A stretch of DNA of 64,000 bases, taken from Rhodospirillales bacterium (GTDB taxonomy: Bacteria > Pseudomonadota > Alphaproteobacteria > CACIAM-22H2). The notes beneath the pieces are model-generated. The model was not told where the DNA came from. It ran no database searches and saw only the letters and a program-made list of their open reading frames with translations. Below, piece after piece: positions 1-9,249 of this stretch. The stretch's first letter is position 1; each line of letters starts with the position of its first letter. The stretch lies in assembly GCA_016794025.1 (NCBI GenBank), contig JAEUKX010000014.1, positions 1 to 64,000 on the forward strand. The letters run 5' to 3'. Both the position numbers and the translations under genes were made by a program.

Positions 1-1313
1 CGCGCGGCCTCGCGCTCGCCCTGCTGGACCTGGCTGACCGTCTTCTTGAACTCGCCCGTCGGCAGGCCCGAACGCTCGGAAATTTCCGAGACGTCCTTGC
101 GGAGCTGCTGGATCTCGTTCTTGTACTTGGTCGTGAACTTCTTCCAGCCCTTGCCGGCGAGCCGGCTGACGCGGCCGAACCAGCGCGGATCGACTTCCTT
201 GCCGGAATATTTCGACAGGAACTCGTCGCGCTTGACGCCGCATTCCTCGGCATAGCGCAGCAGACGGCCCTCCGCCGTGATGAGCTTGCGGTTCAGGTCG
301 TAGAGCTGACCCATCAGCTGCTCGATGCGGGTGTTGTTGAGATGCACCTCGCCGAGCTGCTCGATCAGGTCCTGCTTGAGCTTCTGATAGTGCTTTTCCG
401 AGACGGGGCTGAACTGCTTGCCGGCCAGAAGCGCTTCCATGCGCTTTTCCTGCATGCGATAGAGCCGCTTGTAGACACCGGCCAGCTTCTCGAGGCGCTC
501 GAGCACCTCGGGCTTGAGCTGCTGTTCGAGCGCCGAGAGCGAGACGTTCTCTTCCTGCCCGTCGTTCTCCGCGGCCGGCTGACCTTCCGCCCCTTCGGCG
601 CCTTCCGTCGCTTCGGCCTCGGCCTCCTCGGGTTCGGCCTCGGCCGCCTCGGGGCTGGGCATGGCGCCATTTCCGCCGGGCCCGCCGCCGTTCGTCGCGT
701 CGAGATCGATCACGTCGCGCAGCAGCATCTTTCCTTCCACCAGCGCGTCGCGCCAGTGAACGACCGCGCGCATGGTGAGCGGGCTCTCGCAGAGCGCCGA
801 GATCATCTTCTCCCGGCCGGCCTCGATCCGCTTGGCGATGGCGATTTCGCCTTCGCGCGACAGAAGCTCGATCGAGCCCATCTCGCGCAGATACATGCGC
901 ACCGGATCGTCGGTACGGCCGATCGAATCGGCATCGATGTTGCCGCGCTTGCCCTCTTCTTCCTCTTCCTCGGAATCGTCGGCGCCCACGCGCGCGGGCA
1001 CCGGCGCCTTGGGCGCTGCAGCCTCGGGCGAGGCTTCCGCGCCGTTGGCGGCGCCTTCCTCGTCCTCGCCTTCCTCGCTTTCGACGACGTTGACGCCCTG
1101 CTCGCTCAACAGGGCGAGCGTGTCCTCGATCTGCTCGGAGGAAACCTGATCGGGGGGCAGGACAGCGTTGATCTCGTCGTACGTGACGTAGCCGCGCTCG
1201 CGACCGCGCGCGATCATCTTCTTCACGGCGGCAGCGGTGGCGTCCATCAGGGGTCCGTCGGGGGCTTCCTCGCGCGGGGCGGCGGCGGGGACGGGCTTGA
1301 CCTTGGACGTCAT
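1..1313 (-). CDS. rpoD: RNA polymerase primary sigma factor RpoD (sigma-70), partial
   Basis: Housekeeping sigma factor that directs RNA polymerase to vegetative promoters. Reading starts at an ATG at 1313 (MTSKVKPVPAAA) and runs off the left edge after about 437 residues, so regions 2-4 are not in the window. Visible are the N-terminal region 1.1 (including residues ATAAAVKKMIARG), a long acidic stretch, region 1.2 around residues 115-150 (DPVRMYLREMG followed by ELLSREGEIAIAKRIE), and the large non-conserved insert with a Glu/Ala-rich segment. The order dnaG-rpoD with only 82 bases between the genes is the alphaproteobacterial form of the macromolecular-synthesis operon, here without rpsU. 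Confidence 0.95.
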   Translation of the reverse strand, partial: MTSKVKPVPAAAPREEAPDGPLMDATAAAVKKMIARGRERGYVTYDEINAVLPPDQVSSEQIEDTLALLSEQGVNVVESEEGEDEEGAANGAEASPEAAAPKAPVPARVGADDSEEEEEEGKRGNIDADSIGRTDDPVRMYLREMGSIELLSREGEIAIAKRIEAGREKMISALCESPLTMRAVVHWRDALVEGKMLLRDVIDLDATNGGGPGGNGAMPSPEAAEAEPEEAEAEATEGAEGAEGQPAAENDGQEENVSLSALEQQLKPEVLERLEKLAGVYKRLYRMQEKRMEALLAGKQFSPVSEKHYQKLKQDLIEQLGEVHLNNTRIEQLMGQLYDLNRKLITAEGRLLRYAEECGVKRDEFLSKYSGKEVDPRWFGRVSRLAGKGWKKFTTKYKNEIQQLRKDVSEISERSGLPTGEFKKTVSQVQQGEREAA

Positions 1314-1395
1314 CTTTTATGCCTCGCGGACGAGAAAAATTCTGATCGACGGCTCGACGCGCTGATCGAAGGGCGCGCGTCCCTGCCCTGGTGTC

Positions 1396-3252
1396 CTACC
1401 CGTCGTCCTCAGGCGCCAGTTCGGCAACCTGGGCCCGCAGATGGGCCGCCTGGCCCTCGACACGGGCCAGGTTCTCCGCCGTCGCCTCGCGGGCCAGCGC
1501 CTGCTGGCTTTCGCGCAGTTCATCTTCCATCCGGCGGCGGGACAGAAGCGCCAAAAGGTGGCCAAAGCCCACCCGCGCCGCTTCGTCCGAAGCGGTCGGG
1601 TCGGCAAAAGCCCCGTGTTCGTAAAGGGTTGGCTTTGTCAGCAGGTCCGCTTCCTCGGCCAATCCCACGCGGGATAAGTGGGCAATCAGGCTCCCGGTGT
1701 CAAGCAGAGTCTCGCCGCCGGCTGCCGCGTGGGCGCAATCCACCAATGCCGTCCGCACAAGTGCCAGCCGGCGGTCGGTCAGGTCGGCATGGGCCAGCGC
1801 CTCCGCCTCGGCCATCAGCAGGCCCGGATGGGCAATGGCCGTCGCCAGCAGGACTTGCTCCTGCCGGATTCGCAGCAAGCCCACGTCGCCCGGCGCCCGG
1901 AACGTGCCAAGGACCGGCCCCGCCCCCGGCCGCTGCGGCCAGGGGCGCGCAGCCGCCTGCCGGGCGCGGGGGGCATAGGAGGGCCTGCCCAAGGCCCGTA
2001 GGCGCGTGTAGATCCACTCGCCCTCGTAGGCGCGCCGGACGGTCGGATCGGCAATGCGCGCCAGATGCTCGCGCAACTTCCCTTCCAGCGCCGCGCGCCG
2101 GTCGGGGCTGTCGAAGGTCCGGCCGTCGGTTTCCGACGCCCAGAGGACGTCGGCAAGGCTGCGTGACTGGCCGAGGACGGACTGCATGGCCGCGGCCCCG
2201 TCCCGTTTGATGAGGCTGTCCGGGTCCTCGCCAGCGGGCAGGGTCGCGAACCGGAGCGCATAGCCCGGCTTCAGCAGCGGCAGCGCCACATCGGCGGCCT
2301 TCAGGGCCGCGCGCTGCCCGGCAGCGTCGCCATCAAGGCAGACCACGGGCTCCGGGTGGATTTTCCACAGCGCCTGGATCTGCCCTTCCGTCAGGGCCGT
2401 GCCGAGCGGGGCGACCGCACCGGCATATCCGGCCTGATGGAGCGCGATCACGTCCATGTAGCCTTCGGACACGATCGCCTGGGCCTTGCGTTCGCCAACA
2501 GCCACGCGCGCCTTGTCGAGCGCATAGAGATTCTCGCGCTTGTGGAAGAGCGGCGTGTCACGGCTATTGAGGTACTTCGGCTTGGAATCGTCCATCACCC
2601 GGCCGCCGAACGCGATCACGCGTCCGCGCCTGTCGGTGATCGGGAAAATCACGCGGTTGCGGAAGAAGTCGAATGGCTCGCGCCCGTCGTCGGGCCGGCC
2701 CACCAGCCCTGCTTCGACAAGCTGGCCGATCTCATGGCCTTCGGCCTTGAGTGCCGCCTGCAGATGGGCACGGCCGTCGGGTGCAAAGCCCAGACGGAAG
2801 CGGCCAATCGTCTCGTCGTCCAGTCCGCGGCCGCGGAGATAGGCAAGCGCCGCGCGCCCCTCGGGCTGCCGCAGCTTCGCCTCGAACCATTTGCACGCTG
2901 CCTCGACGGCATCCGCCAGCGTCTTGGCGCGCTCGGCCTGCTGACGCGCTTGCGCAGAGAGCCGGGGAACTTCAAGCCCGGCCTCGCCCGCGAGTTTCTC
3001 GACCGTTTCGAGGAAGCCGAGATTGTCGATCTTCATCGTGAAGCCGATGACGTCGCCGTGCGCGCCACAGCCGAAGCAATGGAAGAAGTTCTTGTCGTCG
3101 TTGACGTAGAAGCTGGGGCTCTTCTCGTTGTGGAACGGGCAGCAGGCCTTGTACTCGCGCCCGGCGCGCGTGAGTTTCACGCGCCGGCCGATGACGGATG
3201 ACAGCGTCAGCCGGCTCCGGAGTTCTTCGAGAAAGGAAGGCGGAAATGCCAT
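1396..3252 (-). CDS. dnaG: DNA primase DnaG
   Basis: Makes RNA primers for chromosome replication. 618 residues. An N-terminal CHC2 zinc-ribbon is seen at residues 38-62 (CPFH, then CFGC). It is followed by the primase core and a TOPRIM domain with the acidic motifs SEGYMDVIAL (near residue 265) and LDGDAAGQ (near 315). The C-terminal DnaB-interaction region is present. The ATG at 3252 is the first start before the conserved N-terminus. It is co-directional with rpoD downstream and with a glutathione transferase and YqeY-like gene upstream. Confidence 0.97.
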   Translation of the reverse strand: MAFPPSFLEELRSRLTLSSVIGRRVKLTRAGREYKACCPFHNEKSPSFYVNDDKNFFHCFGCGAHGDVIGFTMKIDNLGFLETVEKLAGEAGLEVPRLSAQARQQAERAKTLADAVEAACKWFEAKLRQPEGRAALAYLRGRGLDDETIGRFRLGFAPDGRAHLQAALKAEGHEIGQLVEAGLVGRPDDGREPFDFFRNRVIFPITDRRGRVIAFGGRVMDDSKPKYLNSRDTPLFHKRENLYALDKARVAVGERKAQAIVSEGYMDVIALHQAGYAGAVAPLGTALTEGQIQALWKIHPEPVVCLDGDAAGQRAALKAADVALPLLKPGYALRFATLPAGEDPDSLIKRDGAAAMQSVLGQSRSLADVLWASETDGRTFDSPDRRAALEGKLREHLARIADPTVRRAYEGEWIYTRLRALGRPSYAPRARQAAARPWPQRPGAGPVLGTFRAPGDVGLLRIRQEQVLLATAIAHPGLLMAEAEALAHADLTDRRLALVRTALVDCAHAAAGGETLLDTGSLIAHLSRVGLAEEADLLTKPTLYEHGAFADPTASDEAARVGFGHLLALLSRRRMEDELRESQQALAREATAENLARVEGQAAHLRAQVAELAPEDDG

Positions 3253-3361
3253 GCCGGGCGCGCCGATTCCCTCATGAAAGCCAACAACTTATCCCCATAA
3301 CTCACAGGCCGCTTGTCGGCCCCGGGGGAGCCGGGGAAATTAGGCTCCGCCCCAAGGCGGG
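3253..3361 (-). promoter_or_regulatory. dnaG upstream spacer with a DnaA-box-like 9-mer
   Basis: 109 bases between the glutathione transferase stop and the dnaG start. It contains TTATCCCCA at 3289-3297, one mismatch from the DnaA box TTATCCACA. No convincing -35/-10 pair was found. A promoter for dnaG-rpoD here is inferred from position only. Confidence 0.25.
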
Positions 3362-4003
3362 TCAAGGCGCGGGCAGGCCGGTGCCTTCCGCAGCCAGCGC
3401 GCGGCGGATCGCCGGGCGCAACGCCGCACGCTGACGATGGTCACGGACCTTCGGGAAACGGGCCGGGTCAACGCCGTCGGCCTCCATCCACTGCGCAAGG
3501 GTGAAGAGATACGGATCGCAGATCGTATAGGTCTCGCCCATCACCCATGGCCCCTTGAGCAGATGCGCCTCGACCAGCGCCCAGCCTTCGCCGACCGACT
3601 GGGGAACCCGGCGCTGCATGGCCGCGATGGCGGCCGTGTCGGTCGGATCGACCCAGCGATGGCCACGCATGCGGTGCGCATGGGCAACGTGCAACGTGGA
3701 ACACAGGAAGCTGTTGAACGACTGGACCTGCGCGAACGCAAACGGATCGCCGATCGGAGCGAGGTTTGCCGCCGGGAAGAGCTGGGCGACATAGACAAGC
3801 ATCGCCGGCGTTTCGGTAAGAATGCCCTGCGGGGTCGCCAGCGCGGGCACCCGCGCCTTGGGATTGATCTTGAGATAGTCGGGACCGCGCTGCTCGCCTC
3901 TGGCGAAATCCACGTGCTTCAGCGCGTAGGCCGCCCCCGCCTCCTCCAACGCCGCATGGGTCGCAAGGGCGCAGGTGTCGGGCGTGTAATAGAGCGTCAG
4001 CAC
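3362..4003 (-). CDS. Glutathione S-transferase family protein (beta-class-like)
   Basis: Probable cytosolic glutathione transferase, 213 residues. The N-terminal thioredoxin-like half begins LTLYYTPDTCALATH; the Cys at position 11 sits where beta-class enzymes carry their catalytic Cys. NPKARVPAL and LTETPAMLVYV are the glutathione-binding loop and helix seen in the family. The C-terminal half is all-helical. It starts at a GTG (4003), one base after the stop of the YqeY-like gene, so the two are almost certainly co-transcribed. Substrate unknown. A GST between the YqeY-like gene and dnaG is not the usual arrangement. Confidence 0.85.
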   Translation of the reverse strand: MLTLYYTPDTCALATHAALEEAGAAYALKHVDFARGEQRGPDYLKINPKARVPALATPQGILTETPAMLVYVAQLFPAANLAPIGDPFAFAQVQSFNSFLCSTLHVAHAHRMRGHRWVDPTDTAAIAAMQRRVPQSVGEGWALVEAHLLKGPWVMGETYTICDPYLFTLAQWMEADGVDPARFPKVRDHRQRAALRPAIRRALAAEGTGLPAP

Positions 4004-4004
4004 C

Positions 4005-4466
4005 CTAGCCTCCGAGTAGCCTCTTCACCGCGGCCGACGCCGCCGCCATATCCATCTGGCCTGTGTACTTGGCCTTCATCGCGCCCATGACCTTTCCCAT
4101 GTCGCGGATCGAAGCGGCCCCGGCGGCAGCGATCTCGGCCTTGGCGGCGGCCTCGACCTCGTCAGCCGACATCTGCTTGGGCAGGAAACCCTCGATCACC
4201 GCAATCTCGGCCTGCTCCTTCGCGGCAAGTTCGGGGCGCCCGCCCTTTTCGTAGAGGGCGATCGAATCCCGGCGCGAGGCCACCATCTTCTGCAGCATGG
4301 ACTGGATCTCGGCATCGCCGATTCCCGCACTGTTGCCGGTCGTTCGCGCCTCGATGTCGCGCTTCTTCATCTCGGCGATTGCCATGCGCACCGTCTCGAC
4401 GCGCAAGGTATCGCGGGCCTTCATGGCTTCCTTCAGCGTCTCGTTGAATTTCTCGCGCAGCGACAT
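4005..4466 (-). CDS. GatB/YqeY domain protein
   Basis: 153-residue protein of the YqeY family, related to the tail domain of the amidotransferase subunit GatB and thought to bind tRNA; exact role unknown. Visible features are the N-terminal helix (REKFNETLKEAMKARD), the VRMAIAEMKKRDIEAR segment, and the C-terminal MGKVMGAMKAKYTGQ plus AAASAAVKRLL that mark the family. Its usual position next to dnaG-rpoD in alphaproteobacteria supports the call. The ATG at 4466 matches the family length. Confidence 0.93.
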   Translation of the reverse strand: MSLREKFNETLKEAMKARDTLRVETVRMAIAEMKKRDIEARTTGNSAGIGDAEIQSMLQKMVASRRDSIALYEKGGRPELAAKEQAEIAVIEGFLPKQMSADEVEAAAKAEIAAAGAASIRDMGKVMGAMKAKYTGQMDMAAASAAVKRLLGG

Positions 4467-4490
4467 GGGCAGACCTCCGGTCCGGAACTA

Positions 4491-5576
4491 TCAGGAACGC
4501 GCGAGACCGAAAGCGGTCTTGCGCAGCACTTCCTCGGCACGGGTCCAGACGGACTGGCGCCATGCCGGATCGTTGGGCGCAAAGGCGTCACGCATCTGGG
4601 TCTTGATCCGGCGCGAATCGTCGCTCGCCAGATCGCCGTAGAGATGCAGCCAGTTGTCGGCACGCACAGCGTCGAGCACGTCGTCGAGCGGCAGGGTTCC
4701 GTACTCGAGGGCGACGGCCGTGAGTTGGGCGTTGGGCAGGAAGCGCACGAAGCCGTCCCCGTTGGTGCCCACGAGAGGGGCCGACGTGGACGTGCCCATC
4801 TCGGTCGAGGTGAGGTCTGCCCCGTACCAGTCGAGTGCCCGCGCAAACCCCGGATGCTTGTCCGGCAACGCGAAGATGATCTCGCCGTAACCGCGCGGAC
4901 CGAGCCCGGTGTGGAAATCGACGATCGCCACGTGCTTGGCGCGCGACAGCAGGTCGCGGAACAGGCCCGAAATGACCCGATGTGACCATGTCGGCGCGTG
5001 GCCGCCGAAGAAGATGCCTTCCGGATGCGTGTACTGGCCACCCGAAACCGCGGTCTGGAACGCGGCTGGACCGAACCGCTTCGCGTAATCGTCCATGACT
5101 GTCCTGGAGGCCGTCTGCGCTGCCTTGGTCCATTCCGCGGGAGCAAGCGCCGCCGCCAGCTTCTCGTAACCGGGGTTCTCGGGATAGGGCCCGATATGCG
5201 TCACGAAATTGCGGTTCAGATCGACGTTGTCCTCGTTGACGCGCCGCAGCCACGCGAAGCCATGCGGGTTGACGGCATGAAGGTGAAGCTGCGCCACGCC
5301 GGGCGGAAGCTCTCGGAACGCGCCCGTCGCAAACCACGCCGTCTGGCAGCCGGACCCGCAGAAACCCTCGACGCCATGGGTCGCGGAAACCGTCACCAGG
5401 ACGCGTTCCGCGTCCGCGGGCCCGACCCAGACGGCATCGCAGAAGAGGCGCTCGCCACGCGGCCCGCGCAGGGGGTTCTGCACGGCTCTCGACCGCCCGG
5501 CATGAGGCCGGGTCGCCTCCATGAATTTCTCGCGCGCGCCCGCATAGTCGCGGGCGAAATGCTCGTGGATGCTCAT
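4491..5576 (-). CDS. DUF2817 (M14-like) metallopeptidase family protein
   Basis: 361 residues, predicted zinc-dependent hydrolase of the DUF2817 group in the carboxypeptidase-A (M14) clan. The zinc-site motif THGVEGF is near residue 68 and the conserved block NPHGFAWLRRVNEDNVDLNRNF is near residues 104-125. IVDFHTGLG (near 218) supplies the third ligand. No signal peptide is evident, so it is probably cytoplasmic. It lies 24 bases upstream of the YqeY-like gene on the same strand. Natural substrate is unknown. Confidence 0.85.
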   Translation of the reverse strand: MSIHEHFARDYAGAREKFMEATRPHAGRSRAVQNPLRGPRGERLFCDAVWVGPADAERVLVTVSATHGVEGFCGSGCQTAWFATGAFRELPPGVAQLHLHAVNPHGFAWLRRVNEDNVDLNRNFVTHIGPYPENPGYEKLAAALAPAEWTKAAQTASRTVMDDYAKRFGPAAFQTAVSGGQYTHPEGIFFGGHAPTWSHRVISGLFRDLLSRAKHVAIVDFHTGLGPRGYGEIIFALPDKHPGFARALDWYGADLTSTEMGTSTSAPLVGTNGDGFVRFLPNAQLTAVALEYGTLPLDDVLDAVRADNWLHLYGDLASDDSRRIKTQMRDAFAPNDPAWRQSVWTRAEEVLRKTAFGLARS

Positions 5577-5677
5577 CTCGAATCGGGCGGCAAATGTCGT
5601 TGAAGGACCGTAACCTTGGCCCGGCGCCCGTCGAATTGTAAAGCGGCCACACCTTTACAGGCGCTCTGATCGGTCGC

Positions 5678-6313
5678 ATGCTGATGTCCATGGTCCGCCC
5701 CGCACGCAGCATCGCGAGGATTGCCATTGCGGCCTCATTGGCGGCCGGCTTGGCGGCTGGCCCGGCGGCGGGCGTTCGTGCCCAGCCGTCGGCCGATGCA
5801 CCCGTCCGCGAGGCACCGCGTCCTGCGACCGCGGCCGGCAAGCTCGACGCCCTGTTCGACAAGCTCCAGAACACGCGCGATCCGGCCGAGGCGCAGCGCA
5901 CGGAGGCCGCCATCTGGCAGATCTGGGTGGAGCCGGGCGAGCCGGCGGCGGGCTCGATGATGCAGCTTGCCCTCGACGCGCAGCAGCGCGGCGACCTCTT
6001 CGGCGCCTTCGCGCTGTTCGACGCGATCATCCATCTGAAGCCCGATTTCGCCGAAGGCTGGAACCGGCGCGCCACGATCCTTTACCAGCTCGGCCGGTTC
6101 GAGGACTCGCGCAAGGATGCCGAGAAGACCGTGGAGCTCGAGCCGCGGCATTTCGGCGCCTTGGCGGGACTGGGTCTCATCGCGGCGGCAAAGGACGACG
6201 ACGAGACCGCACTCGACGCGTTCGGCCGCGCGCTTTCGTTCAATCCCCACATGGCGCAGGTTCGCGCCAGTTTCGATGCCTTGCGCAAGAAACGGCGCAA
6301 CGGCGCGATCTAG
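5678..6313 (+). CDS. Exported tetratricopeptide-repeat protein
   Basis: 211 residues. An N-terminal signal-like segment (IARIAIAASLAAGLAAGPAAG, cut near VRAQ) suggests export to the periplasm. At least two TPR units lie at about residues 95-200 (GDLFGAFALFDAIIHLKPDFAEGWNRR, then a unit with RFEDSRKDAEKTVELEP). TPRs mediate protein-protein contact; the partner is unknown. It is 12 bases upstream of msrP and divergent from the DUF2817 gene. Several in-frame ATGs crowd the start (5678, 5684, 5690); the first is used. Confidence 0.8.
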   Translation: MLMSMVRPARSIARIAIAASLAAGLAAGPAAGVRAQPSADAPVREAPRPATAAGKLDALFDKLQNTRDPAEAQRTEAAIWQIWVEPGEPAAGSMMQLALDAQQRGDLFGAFALFDAIIHLKPDFAEGWNRRATILYQLGRFEDSRKDAEKTVELEPRHFGALAGLGLIAAAKDDDETALDAFGRALSFNPHMAQVRASFDALRKKRRNGAI

Positions 6314-6325
6314 GAGCACGATACC

Positions 6326-7279
6326 ATGCTGATCAAGCGCATCCGCGGCTGGGAAATTCCCGAGCGCGATGTCACCCCCGAGAGCGTCTATAGCCGGCGG
6401 CATCTGCTTGCCGCCGGAGCGGGCCTTGCCGCGGCGTCGTTCGTCGGGCCGGCGGGCGCGCAATCGCCCGACCCTTCGGCCGGGCTCTATCCGGCCATGC
6501 GCAACATGCGCTACCGGGTCGACCGCGACATCACGGAGGAGCGCTTCGGCTCCAACTACAACAACTATTACGAGTTCGGATATTCGAAATCGGTTGCGCA
6601 GGCCGCAAAGGCGCTGCCGGTCCGGCCGTGGCAGATCAAGATCGACGGCATGGTTGAAAGTCCGCGTACCGTCGATATCGACGATCTGTTCAAGGCAATG
6701 ACTTTCGAGGAACGAGTCTATCGGATGCGGTGCGTCGAAGGGTGGTCGATGGTGCTGCCCTGGACCGGTTTCCCGATGGCGGCGTTCGTCGACTGGTGCA
6801 AGCCCACGTCGGGCGCAAAGTACGTCGAAATGCAGACCTTCATGAACCCGGACGTGGCGGGCAACCAGCGTTCGCGCGGTTATCCCTGGCCTTACATCGA
6901 AGGTTTGACCATCGAGGAGGCGCGCAACGAACTCGCCTTCCTCGTGACCGGCATCTACGGCCATCCCCTGCCCGGCCAGCACGGCGCGCCGCTGCGGGTG
7001 ATGGCACCGTGGAAATACGGCTTCAAGGCGGGCAAGTCGCTCGTGCGCTTCACCTTCACCGACAAGCGGCCCAAGACGTTCTGGGAGACGATGGCGGCAA
7101 ACGAGTACGGCTTCTGGGCGAACGTGAACCCGAAGGTGCCGCATCCCCGCTGGAGCCAGGCGAACGAGGAAGTGATCGGGACCGGCGGAAAGCGGGTTCC
7201 CACGCAGATTTTCAACGGCTATGGCGACTTCGTGGCCGGTCTCTACACGAATCTCCAGAGCGAGCGCCTCTGGGCCTGA
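6326..7279 (+). CDS. msrP: MsrP, periplasmic methionine-sulfoxide reductase catalytic subunit (YedY-like)
   Basis: 317-residue molybdopterin oxidoreductase that repairs oxidised methionine in periplasmic proteins. A twin-arginine signal (SRRHLLAAGAGLAAASF) lies near residues 27-45, followed by the sulfite-oxidase-type fold. The molybdenum-ligating Cys is in RMRCVEGWSMVLPWTG near residue 137. The C-terminus (ANVNPKVPHPRWSQA, then ERLWA) matches the family. A good ribosome site (AGGAG) precedes the ATG. The usual haem membrane partner MsrQ is not adjacent and not in this window. Confidence 0.93.
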   Translation: MLIKRIRGWEIPERDVTPESVYSRRHLLAAGAGLAAASFVGPAGAQSPDPSAGLYPAMRNMRYRVDRDITEERFGSNYNNYYEFGYSKSVAQAAKALPVRPWQIKIDGMVESPRTVDIDDLFKAMTFEERVYRMRCVEGWSMVLPWTGFPMAAFVDWCKPTSGAKYVEMQTFMNPDVAGNQRSRGYPWPYIEGLTIEEARNELAFLVTGIYGHPLPGQHGAPLRVMAPWKYGFKAGKSLVRFTFTDKRPKTFWETMAANEYGFWANVNPKVPHPRWSQANEEVIGTGGKRVPTQIFNGYGDFVAGLYTNLQSERLWA

Positions 7280-7320
7280 ACGGGCTTCCCGTGCGCGCGG
7301 CCCCCGCGTAAAAGACGGGG

Positions 7321-9249
7321 ATGCCCGACTCCGTTCCTGCCGGCGCGCAGAGCCGCCGCCGCGCGCTTCCGATCGACACTTTCGACAACCGCACCGGCGG
7401 CGACGCCCTCTTCCGTGCGGTCGGCCATCCTCTGGCATGCGAACCCGCGAGGGCGCTTGCGACGCGTCTGCGATCGGCTGGCCGGGTCGCCGTCTACGAT
7501 CCTTTCGGCGCATTCGCGACGCTGACAGCCCTTCAGGACTTTTCCGGCGTCCGGTTCGCCGGACTCTACGGACGTGACGCCCGGCACCTCGGCCGGCGCG
7601 TCGGCGAATGGTCAGTCGAGCCTGTCTCTTCGATTGCCGCGAGCAGGGCCACCTGCGTGTTCGTGACGGCGTTCGATGCCGATCCCCTCGTCGCGCAGGT
7701 GCGGCACTGGCTTCCGGACGGCGCTGAAGTCATCACGCTCGATGCGATGCGCATTCCCGAGGCGATGCTGACCGACAAGAAGCGCTATCTGTCGACCTAC
7801 AATTTCGTGACCAACCTCGTGCTCTTCTGCGAAGGACCGGACCGGCATACGCGCATGGTGAGCGCGAACTATTGGGCAGGTTACGGCGCCAGAAACGTGC
7901 GCGCCTGGTTCCGGCTCTTTTCGGCCGGCGGCGAAGCGCTTGCGAGCTGGGACGAGGCGCTCGCCGAAGGCGTCTGCGGGTTCACCGTCGACAGTCGCGA
8001 TGTCGCCGCACGCTTCGGCCTCGGTGCTTTCGAGGGACAGCTCTTCGTCCACATGATCGACGTCAGCGGCCACGACGTCCTCAAGTACGCGCTCGATTTC
8101 TGGAGCGACAGCGAGTTGACCTGCACGCACGACGCCAACCCCTGGCCGTCAGATTTCTATGCCGGCATCCCGGCGCCTGACTCCGGCGAGAAGGTTCGGG
8201 TCTGGGTCCAGAACTGCCATTCCTGCGCGATCCCGGCCGACGGCGTGCGGTTTGCGCCGATGGGGACCGAAGCATGGGTTCCGATGAAGGCCGAGATTCC
8301 GGCCTTCGGCATGCGCGCGGTCGAGATGGGAGAACTTCTGCCCAATGTCGTCTGGCCCAAACAGATCGAGATGGACGCCGGCAAGTACGTGGTTCGACCG
8401 CGCTACGAGGTCGAACGCGGCGGCAAGCGGCACGTCGCGCACGCAAATGTCGAGCGAAGCGACCTTGCGGCCGATCCGGATATCGCGACGCTGGGTCCAC
8501 GGTTCGGCAAAGGCTTTATCCTCTCCGCGCCGATCCTGCCGCTGTCGGAATACCAGAGCGTGGCACTGCCCACGCCGATGGCGCGCGGCCAGGCGACCCT
8601 GCCGCTCGTTGCGCGGTTTTACGACGCGGCCGGGACTCCGGCCGGCGAACGATTCCTCGGCAACCTGCCGCGCACGCACGAACTTTGCGTGACCGCGGAC
8701 GGGCTGGACCTGCCGTCCGGCTACGGGCACATGGAACTCAGCTACGATTTCCGGGACGGGGGCGGTGGCGACGGCTGGATCCACGCGCTCTTCCGGTATC
8801 GCCGCCGCGGCGGCTTCGCACATGGCGCCGACACAAGCTTCGGCAGTCACATCTTCAATACGGCGCTCGTTTTCAAGAACGAACCGCAATCCTATATCGG
8901 CCGGCCGCCCGGCCTGACGACGCGCCTGTTCCTGCGACTGGGCAACGACGGCGTCGACGCGATGTGCCATCTGATCTACCCGGCCTCGACGCCCTGGCAT
9001 GCGGCATCCGACACAGCGCTCGAACTGCATGATTCGCGCGGCCAGAAGATCGCGGAGGCGAAGATCGCCATTCCCTGTTCGGGCTCGCGCCTGTGGCGGG
9101 CGAGCGAGATCTTCTCGGCCAACGATCTGTCAGGCGCCGGAAACGGCGGCTATGTCCTCATCCGCGACCGCACGTGCCGGCTGTTCGGCTATCACGGGCT
9201 CAGCGCTCCGGACGGCCGCTTCAGCCTCGACCACATGTTCGGCTTCTAG
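7321..9249 (+). CDS. Conserved hypothetical protein, 642 residues
   Basis: I do not recognise the family. No signal peptide or membrane segment is seen. Residues 45-150 alternate short strands and helices (RVAVYDPFGAFATLTAL; VEPVSSIAASRATCVFVTAFDADP), suggesting a Rossmann-like N-terminal part. A middle part carries a CxxC (QNCHSC, near 300). The C-terminal 300 residues are beta-rich with aromatic and glycine-rich turns, suggesting beta-sandwich domains. It starts 41 bases after msrP, and its stop overlaps the stop of the facing oxygenase gene on CTAG. Codon use looks like its neighbours, so it is a real gene of unknown role. Confidence 0.8.
   Translation: MPDSVPAGAQSRRRALPIDTFDNRTGGDALFRAVGHPLACEPARALATRLRSAGRVAVYDPFGAFATLTALQDFSGVRFAGLYGRDARHLGRRVGEWSVEPVSSIAASRATCVFVTAFDADPLVAQVRHWLPDGAEVITLDAMRIPEAMLTDKKRYLSTYNFVTNLVLFCEGPDRHTRMVSANYWAGYGARNVRAWFRLFSAGGEALASWDEALAEGVCGFTVDSRDVAARFGLGAFEGQLFVHMIDVSGHDVLKYALDFWSDSELTCTHDANPWPSDFYAGIPAPDSGEKVRVWVQNCHSCAIPADGVRFAPMGTEAWVPMKAEIPAFGMRAVEMGELLPNVVWPKQIEMDAGKYVVRPRYEVERGGKRHVAHANVERSDLAADPDIATLGPRFGKGFILSAPILPLSEYQSVALPTPMARGQATLPLVARFYDAAGTPAGERFLGNLPRTHELCVTADGLDLPSGYGHMELSYDFRDGGGGDGWIHALFRYRRRGGFAHGADTSFGSHIFNTALVFKNEPQSYIGRPPGLTTRLFLRLGNDGVDAMCHLIYPASTPWHAASDTALELHDSRGQKIAEAKIAIPCSGSRLWRASEIFSANDLSGAGNGGYVLIRDRTCRLFGYHGLSAPDGRFSLDHMFGF

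Noticed and set aside
342-2210. Long plus-strand frame opposite rpoD/dnaG
   Set aside because: It lies over clear rpoD and dnaG coding on the other strand and its product is a low-complexity Arg/Pro/Gly-rich string, the usual antisense shadow in GC-rich DNA.
5735-7513. Long minus-strand frame opposite the TPR and msrP genes
   Set aside because: No domain pattern; the opposite strand encodes recognisable TPR and MsrP proteins.
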